A stretch of DNA of 64,000 nt from Sphingomonas sp. BT-65 (GTDB lineage: Bacteria > Pseudomonadota > Alphaproteobacteria > Sphingomonadales > Sphingomonadaceae), in contig NZ_JAPCIA010000001.1 in NCBI RefSeq assembly GCF_026107375.2, positions 124,001 through 188,000 on the forward strand. The letters are read 5' to 3'. Shown one piece after another: positions 59,298-64,000 of the stretch. Below the pieces are notes generated by a model that searched no databases, had not been told where the DNA came from, and saw only the letters and a program-made list of their open reading frames with translations. The position numbers were made by a program, and so were the translations under genes. Each line of letters begins with the position of its first letter. The stretch's first letter is position 1.

Positions 59298-60941
59298 ATG
59301 GACCGCAAGCGATTTCGCGCCCTCGCCATTGCATCGGCCTGGCTCCTGCCGGCGGCGGCCACTTCGCCTGCGGCCGCCCAGAAGCAGGCGAAGGCCGACA
59401 TCGTCATCTATGGCTGCACCTCGGGTGGGGTGGTCGCCGCGATCGAGGGGCGGCGGCTTGGCCGGTCGGTACTGCTGGTGTGCCGCGAAGACTATCTTGG
59501 CGGCATGACGACCAATGGTCTCGGCTGGTCGGACACCGGTAACCATCGCGCGATCGGCGGCCTGTCGCTCGAATTCTACCGCAAGGTGAAGCGGCACTAT
59601 GACGACCCGTCGGTGTGGGTCCATGCGTCACGCCCTGTCCGGAGTGAGAATTTCGTCGATGGCGACGCGATGTGGCAGTTCGAACCGAAGGTCGCCGAAC
59701 GCATCTTCGAGGACTGGGTGAAACAAGCGGGCGTCACCGTCGTGCGCAGCCAGCCGCTCGACCGCTCGAAGGCTGGCGTCGAGAGGGACGGCAACCGCAT
59801 CGCCGCGTTCCGATCGAAAACGGGGCAGCGTTTCGAAGGAAGGATGTTCATCGACGCCACGTACGAGGGCGACCTGATGGCCGGTGCTGGCGTCACCTTC
59901 ACCGTCGGGCGCGAGGCGAATGCGACCTATGGCGAGACGCTCAATGGCGTCCAGCTCGCGAATACGACCAACCACCAGTTCACGCTCGACATCGATCCGT
60001 ACCGAGTGCCCGGCGACCCTGCGAGTGGGCTGGTGCCGCGGGTCAGCGCCGGGCGCACTGCGCCGGACGGCACCGCCGACCGCAAGATCCAGGCCTATAC
60101 CTATCGCATGTGCCTGACCGATGTGCCCGCCAATCGCGTGCCGTTCGCCAAGCCCGCGGGCTATGACGCGAGCCAGTACACGCTGCTCAAGCGCTACATG
60201 GACGCCGGCTATCGCAACTTCTTCCAGAAGTTCGACCGCATCCCCAACGGCAAGACCGACACCAATAATTTCGGCGCGTTCTCGTTCGACAATATCGGCA
60301 TGAACTATCGCTATCCCGAGGGCAGCGACGCCGAACGCGCCGCGATCGCGCGTGAGCACACGATCTATCAGCAAGGGCTGCTCTGGTTCATGGCGAACGA
60401 TCCCGGCGTCCCCGCCGAGACCCGCGCGGAAATGTCGAAATGGGGTCTTTGCAAGGACGAGTTCGCGGGCAACGGCCATTGGCCGCGCGAGATGTATGTG
60501 CGCGAGGCGCGCCGGATGGTGTCCGATTTCGTGATGGCCGAACCGCATCTGCGCGGCGCCAAGCAGACGCCGAGACCCGTCGGCATGGGGTCCTACAACA
60601 TGGACTCGCACAATGTGCAGCGCATCGTCGATGCGCGGGGGTTCGTCCGCAACGAGGGCAATATTGAGATCAGCCCCGGGCGTGCCTATCCGATCAGCTA
60701 TGACGCGATTGTGCCGAAGAAACAGGAAGCGGCGAACCTGTTGGTGCCGGTCGCGCTGTCGGCGTCGCACATCGCTTATGGATCGATCCGGATGGAGCCG
60801 GTGTTCATGATCCTGGGGCAGTCCGCGGCGGCGGCGGCGTCATTCGCCATCGAAGACGGCGTCGCGATTCAGGACGTGAGCTATTCCAGGCTCCGGGCCA
60901 GGCTGGTCTCGGAAGAGCAGATCCTCGACCTCGCGCAATGA
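59298..60941 (+). CDS. Exported FAD-dependent oxidoreductase
   Basis: A 547-residue flavoprotein with a signal peptide (AIASAWLLPAAATSPAAA). The dinucleotide-binding start is ADIVIYGCTSGGVVAAIEGRRLG, then YLGGMTTNGLGWSD, as in the FAD_oxidored family found beside polysaccharide and sugar-use genes. DATYEGDLMAGAGV and the C-terminal GQSAAAAASFAIEDG are typical. It lies 25 bases after the STN receptor gene and probably works on the compound that receptor imports, in the periplasm. The substrate is unknown. Confidence 0.87.
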   Translation: MDRKRFRALAIASAWLLPAAATSPAAAQKQAKADIVIYGCTSGGVVAAIEGRRLGRSVLLVCREDYLGGMTTNGLGWSDTGNHRAIGGLSLEFYRKVKRHYDDPSVWVHASRPVRSENFVDGDAMWQFEPKVAERIFEDWVKQAGVTVVRSQPLDRSKAGVERDGNRIAAFRSKTGQRFEGRMFIDATYEGDLMAGAGVTFTVGREANATYGETLNGVQLANTTNHQFTLDIDPYRVPGDPASGLVPRVSAGRTAPDGTADRKIQAYTYRMCLTDVPANRVPFAKPAGYDASQYTLLKRYMDAGYRNFFQKFDRIPNGKTDTNNFGAFSFDNIGMNYRYPEGSDAERAAIAREHTIYQQGLLWFMANDPGVPAETRAEMSKWGLCKDEFAGNGHWPREMYVREARRMVSDFVMAEPHLRGAKQTPRPVGMGSYNMDSHNVQRIVDARGFVRNEGNIEISPGRAYPISYDAIVPKKQEAANLLVPVALSASHIAYGSIRMEPVFMILGQSAAAAASFAIEDGVAIQDVSYSRLRARLVSEEQILDLAQ

Positions 60942-60942
60942 T

Positions 60943-61086
60943 CGTGCCGGGTTCAGCCGCTCACGTCTCTACGAACTGATCAAATCGGGCGGAATCGAGA
61001 TCGCGAAGGACGGAAATTGCACCTTCGTGCTCGTTGAAAGCTTGCGGGTTGCGATCGAGCGCCGAAGGGTATCAAGAGGCGGGTGA
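60943..61086 (+). pseudogene. Remnant of an excisionase/AlpA-like DNA-binding protein
   Basis: An open stretch without a start codon reads FSRSRLYELIKSGGIEIAKD and continues with GNCTFVLVES, ending in IERRRVSRGG before TGA. This is the helix-turn-helix of small excisionase-like proteins carried next to integrases. The N-terminal part is missing, as the frame begins at the end of the FAD oxidoreductase gene. It marks the boundary of a degraded mobile element. Confidence 0.65.
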
Positions 61087-61625
61087 TCGGGTATTGTCGG
61101 CTTTGCGTTGGGGCGCGAGGGGCAGCCCAAACCGCAGGCGCGGGCAACGCCCGTCATAGCGCTGCGACTAATCGAAATTCATCATCTCTAAAACTGCTCT
61201 AAAACCCGCTCGGATTTTGAGCAATTTTAGAGAAGTTGCTGATTGCAATCGATTTTTGCGGCTAAGCGATTGAAATCGCTGGTGACCCCTACGGGTGTAG
61301 AACTTTTGTCTCAGGCAATGCTGAGGCAGGCTCGCTGCTCCCGCCATTATCGCATCAGAGGAAGAGCTGACCTGGTTCAGCGCGCGCGTCGAGGAATGGC
61401 CAGGTCGTTCATCAGATCTGTTCAGAACGAATCGCTGAGCTTGAAAGGGCCTAGCGCTACAGGCCGCTTTGCGCTCTCAACTTAGCCATTCCGTAGCGCC
61501 GCGCGCGGTCCCAATAGCTGCCGCTCGTTCAGCTTGAACGCAGACGGGCCGTGCTATCACGTTCTGGCGCAGAGATGCCGTGAGCGATGCTCGTGGTCAG
61601 GCCGAGGTCGGCCAGCCGCTTGCCG
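61087..61625. other. AT-richer island-scar region without intact gene
   Basis: It holds a long imperfect inverted repeat (61186-61232) and a short tRNA-3'-end-like stretch TGGTGACCCCTACGGGT (61280-61296, minus-strand sense). A minus-strand open piece at about 61525-61624 (KRLADLGLTTSIAHGIS) may be another gene fragment. A plus-strand frame at 61243-61485 has no ribosome-binding site or recognisable family. Confidence 0.4.
61186..61232. repeat. AT-rich imperfect inverted repeat
   Basis: Arms 61186-61204 (CTCTAAAACTGCTCTAAAA) and 61215-61232 pair with one mismatch and one bulge around a ten-base loop. It has much lower GC content than the rest of the window. Such repeats are often found at integrase binding regions of genomic islands. 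Confidence 0.7.
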
Positions 61626-62852
61626 TTAGCGTCTCATTCTGCCGTCCGGCGCGAGGTTGACCGTCCGTCCCGTTTCCGCGGCTGCATAGATCGCCTCGAT
61701 CAGCCTGAGGTCCCGCAGCCCCATTTCCCCGGATGTGCGGATTGCCTCGCCGTCCCGAACGGCGTTCGTGAAATGATCAAGCTGACGCGCGAACTGAACG
61801 CTTGGGTCGCCTGGCGCAAATTCCCGCGCGTTGCGCGCTTCGAGCCGCATCTTCTGACCGGAATAGCTGGTCGCCGGGTCCATGATCAGCGCTCCGTCGG
61901 TGCCGCGCACATGGGCGAAGTTGGTGCCCGCAGAATCGTAGGACGTTACCAGCTGAGCGACCGCGCCCGACGGAAACCGCAACTGCGAGGCCACATGTGC
62001 GAAGATCTCGGAGAAGCGGGGGTCGCCGGTTGGACGGAAGGTCGTAGCGCTGACGCTCTCCGGCATCTCGCCAGTGAGATAGAGGGCCGATTGGAGGCCG
62101 TAGATACCGTAGTCCTCGAGCGGGCCGCCGCCTGCGAGCATCCGGTTTGCTCGCCAGTTTTCGCTGGGGCTGGTCGGCCCCATTCGATAGGATTGCTCGC
62201 TACGCACCAGACGGATGGCGCCCACCGCCTTTTGCTCCATGAGCGTCATGGCTTCCAAATTGTACGGTTCGAAATGCGATCGATAGGCGAGCATCAGCTT
62301 GCGATCGGCACGACGGCTCGCGGCAATCATTCGCTCACAATCGGCGCTGGAAAGGGCCATCGGCTTTTCGCAAAGGACATGCTTGCCCGCCGCGAAGGCG
62401 CGGATCGCCCACTCGGCGTGCAAACCGGTCGGGAGGACGATATAAACGGCGTCGATGCGGTCGTCCGATGCGATCCGGGCAAATGCATCGTACGAATAGC
62501 GCGCATCTTCCGGAACGCCGTAGGCGTCGCCGACCCGACGCAGCTTGTCCGGATTTCCCGATACGATCGCTGCAATATGTGCCCGCTCGGCCTGATCAAA
62601 GCGCGGCATCATCTGATTAAGCGCATAACCACCCAGCCCGACGATCGCGAAGCCGACGCTGTCCGGGCGCTTGCGACGTGGCGGGGTGGAGGGGAGCTTC
62701 ACACCCTCGGGCAGAGGCTGGCCCATCGCGCGTGTACCGCCACGCGCCTGGGCGAGCGTTGCGGCGGAACTAGCGGTCGCGGCAAGCGACGCTGCTACCA
62801 CGCCTCCGCCAGCTTGAATGAACCGGCGCCGCGTTGTGACGTTGTTGACCAT
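61626..62852 (-). CDS. Tat-exported Gfo/Idh/MocA oxidoreductase (glucose-fructose oxidoreductase-like)
   Basis: A 408-residue periplasmic NADP-binding enzyme. The N-terminus has a twin-arginine signal (TTRRRFIQAGGGVVAASLAA). The Rossmann motif is AIVGLGGYALNQMM and the family Lys lies in CEKPMA (Lys163). GGGPLEDYGIYGL is the conserved region seen in glucose-fructose oxidoreductase of Zymomonas. It likely dehydrogenates or exchanges hydride between sugars. The start is ATG 62852 behind CAGGAGAG. It sits between an excisionase remnant and a tRNA fragment, so it may be island cargo. Confidence 0.9.
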   Translation of the reverse strand: MVNNVTTRRRFIQAGGGVVAASLAATASSAATLAQARGGTRAMGQPLPEGVKLPSTPPRRKRPDSVGFAIVGLGGYALNQMMPRFDQAERAHIAAIVSGNPDKLRRVGDAYGVPEDARYSYDAFARIASDDRIDAVYIVLPTGLHAEWAIRAFAAGKHVLCEKPMALSSADCERMIAASRRADRKLMLAYRSHFEPYNLEAMTLMEQKAVGAIRLVRSEQSYRMGPTSPSENWRANRMLAGGGPLEDYGIYGLQSALYLTGEMPESVSATTFRPTGDPRFSEIFAHVASQLRFPSGAVAQLVTSYDSAGTNFAHVRGTDGALIMDPATSYSGQKMRLEARNAREFAPGDPSVQFARQLDHFTNAVRDGEAIRTSGEMGLRDLRLIEAIYAAAETGRTVNLAPDGRMRR

Positions 62853-62973
62853 CACGCTCTCCTGTTCGGGTGCCATGCCCGCTTACGCTCTTCATGATGC
62901 TGACCGGACGAGTAACGCCGGAGGACAAGCTGCGACTCGCTTGGCATTTATACAACCGGACGGGCCTTAGCTA

Positions 62974-63017
62974 GCTCACTGACAGGATTCGAACCTGTGA
63001 CTCTGCCTTCGGAGGGC
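62974..63017 (-). pseudogene. tRNA-Arg(CCG)-like 3' half, fragment
   Basis: On the minus strand the piece reads an anticodon arm GCC-CTCCGAA-GGC (CCG anticodon with normal flanks), a short variable region, and a perfect T arm ACAGG-TTCGAAT-CCTGT (62982-62998). The 5' half is missing and the acceptor 3' strand does not end in CCA. It fits an integration target duplicate left by a genomic island. Confidence 0.55.
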
Positions 63018-63022
63018 TGGAA

Positions 63023-63196
63023 AATGGCCGCTTTGGCGTGTTCCTGACCCTGCCGTTCGACCGGCTGCTCGACATGACGCGCACCGTGCCCAGCGCCTGC
63101 GCCAACCTGACCGTCTGCACGATCGTCGCGCGGATGGAGGGGCTGGTCGGGCGCGAGCCGACGCCCGTCGTGGAGCTGGCGGAAGCCGCGACCTAG
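63023..63196 (+). pseudogene. C-terminal fragment of a dicarboxylate/amino-acid:cation symporter
   Basis: The open stretch without start codon reads FGVFLTLPFDRLLDMTRTVP, then a second piece with LTVCTIVARMEG, ending in AEAAT before TAG. This matches the last ~55 residues of DAACS (GltP/DctA-like) symporters, where DRxLDMxRT precedes the last helix. The rest of the gene is absent; the tRNA fragment joins directly upstream. It is probably the tail of a gene broken by the island insertion. Confidence 0.6.
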
Positions 63197-64000
63197 TCCG
63201 CGCCCCGTCCACGCCACAGCCGCCAGACGCCCAGCGTCAGCAGCGGCAGCACGAACACGACCAGCGTGGCGATCGCCATCGCGCGATAGCCATTGGCGAT
63301 CAGCGCGACGAGTCCGATGGCGCTCGCGATGAACACAGATCCGATGGTGATCGCGGCGGGCACAGCGATGCGCACCGCCTGTGGCATCGCCTTCCCGCGC
63401 CGCGCATAGGCGGCATCGATCCGCGCGTTGAAGGCCTGGACGAACCCAACGCTGCATTCGAGCAGTGCGAAGAACACCATGGTCTGGAAGGCGAAGTGGA
63501 AGAGCGGGCTGCCAAGCGCGTCGAGGACGTAGTTGGACGGCAGTTCCTCGTTCACGATGCCGGGATAGAAGCCGACCAGGCAGACGAAGAAGGCGATCGC
63601 CGGCGCCATCGCCAGAGGCCCCGCGAGCAGGCCCGAGATCACCGCATCGCGCCTGCTGCGCAGGTGCCGCAGCACCGGCAGGATCAGCACCGCGCCGATG
63701 ATGTTGTAGGAGGCATAGGTGACGCCGCCCGTGAACCAGCCGTCGGTCGGCACCGGCATCGCGAAGCCTGCGCGGATCTGCGGCGTGTACGACCACAGCA
63801 CCAGGACGAGGAAGATCGCATAGACGCCGTAGAGCAGCACCGAGACATATTTGAACACCGCCTCCGCCGCGCTTTGCCCCGCCGCACACACGATGAGCAC
63901 CGACACGACCAGAGCAAGCGTGCCGGCGATGTGCGGCAGCCCGAACATCGCCGCCCCGATCGCTCCCGCCGCCGATCCGAACACCGACAGGACGAGGATC
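63193..64000 (-). CDS. YkvI-like membrane protein, partial (runs off window)
   Basis: A multi-pass inner-membrane protein of which 269 codons are in the window; the frame is open to the edge, so the start is outside. About eight hydrophobic segments are visible (for example VSVLLYGVYAIFLVLVLW and YNIIGAVLILPVLRHL). The layout, with YASYNIIGA in a break between helices, is that of the uncharacterised YkvI family of the APC transporter superfamily. The transport substrate is unknown. Its stop overlaps the symporter-tail stop tail to tail (CTAG). Confidence 0.72.
   Translation of the reverse strand, partial: ILVLSVFGSAAGAIGAAMFGLPHIAGTLALVVSVLIVCAAGQSAAEAVFKYVSVLLYGVYAIFLVLVLWSYTPQIRAGFAMPVPTDGWFTGGVTYASYNIIGAVLILPVLRHLRSRRDAVISGLLAGPLAMAPAIAFFVCLVGFYPGIVNEELPSNYVLDALGSPLFHFAFQTMVFFALLECSVGFVQAFNARIDAAYARRGKAMPQAVRIAVPAAITIGSVFIASAIGLVALIANGYRAMAIATLVVFVLPLLTLGVWRLWRGRGAD

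Noticed and set aside
61280..61296. tRNA gene suggested by TGGTGACCCCTACGGGT
   Set aside because: Only the acceptor end resembles a tRNA; T arm and anticodon arm cannot be folded, so it is at most a short fragment.
61243..61485. 80-codon plus-strand frame in the AT-richer region
   Set aside because: TTG start without ribosome-binding site and no family resemblance; considered chance in island-scar DNA.

Overview
The window is chromosome-like DNA of very high GC from an alphaproteobacterium, most probably a sphingomonad (Sphingomonas or a close relative). Pointers are the many TonB-dependent receptors, the fused cysNC gene, the FecI/FecR-type sigma and anti-sigma pair with a short sigma factor, RcnB-like and Tad-type proteins, and dense operons in which genes overlap by ATGA or TGATG. 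No rRNA, intact tRNA, CRISPR array or complete insertion sequence was seen.

Layout. 1-933: N-terminal part of an Oar-like TonB receptor on the minus strand, with a LacI-type palindrome upstream. 1258-6175: a REC-GGDEF-EAL protein and a CHASE4-like histidine kinase (TGATG overlap), facing a membrane protein fused to a SET methyltransferase domain. 6263-10060 (minus): sulfate activation (cysQ, a small membrane protein, cysNC, cysD). 10146-12005: a tandem repeat, a tiny zinc-ribbon gene, ugd, and in the ugd leader a 17-residue minigene with a nested hairpin and an intrinsic-type terminator. 12165-16452: an EAL protein, a TPR hybrid-type kinase and a lone receiver, followed by a very long hairpin. 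16576-20957: prolyl-hydroxylase-like oxygenase, RcnB-like protein, orphan 2Fe-2S subunit, TadG/TadE-like proteins, MaoC protein. 20981-26881: a LysR gene divergent from a leucine-degradation operon (liuA, liuB, a barstar-like gene, liuD). 27326-30491: aldolase, a yybP-ykoY-type manganese riboswitch ahead of a GDT1/UPF0016 transporter, fructokinase, TetR. 30583-37201: a TetR-type operator and an RND efflux operon.

37371-50362 is the most interesting block: a promoter and a Cys-containing leader ORF, then twelve co-oriented genes. Two encode DszB-like desulfinases that keep the Cys/His/Arg catalytic pattern, and these flank a TonB receptor. They are followed by a sulfonate-type ABC system (membrane-anchored binding protein, two permeases, ATPase), an MFS carrier, a nitroreductase-type flavoprotein, two divergent LLM flavin monooxygenases and a class II aldolase-like protein. 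I read it as an organosulfur-scavenging island: outer-membrane uptake, ABC/MFS transport, flavin-dependent C-S oxygenation to a sulfinate, and sulfite release by the DszB-like enzymes. The substrate is unknown and the pathway is inference.

50598-60941 holds two surface-nutrient modules: a CadC/ToxR-type membrane regulator with a TonB receptor, and a FecI/FecR pair with an STN-domain TonB receptor and an exported FAD oxidoreductase. 60943-63196 looks like a genomic-island scar: an excisionase-like remnant, AT-rich inverted repeat, an exported Gfo/Idh/MocA oxidoreductase, a tRNA-Arg(CCG)-like 3' half and the tail of a truncated symporter gene. The window ends inside a YkvI-like membrane protein on the minus strand.
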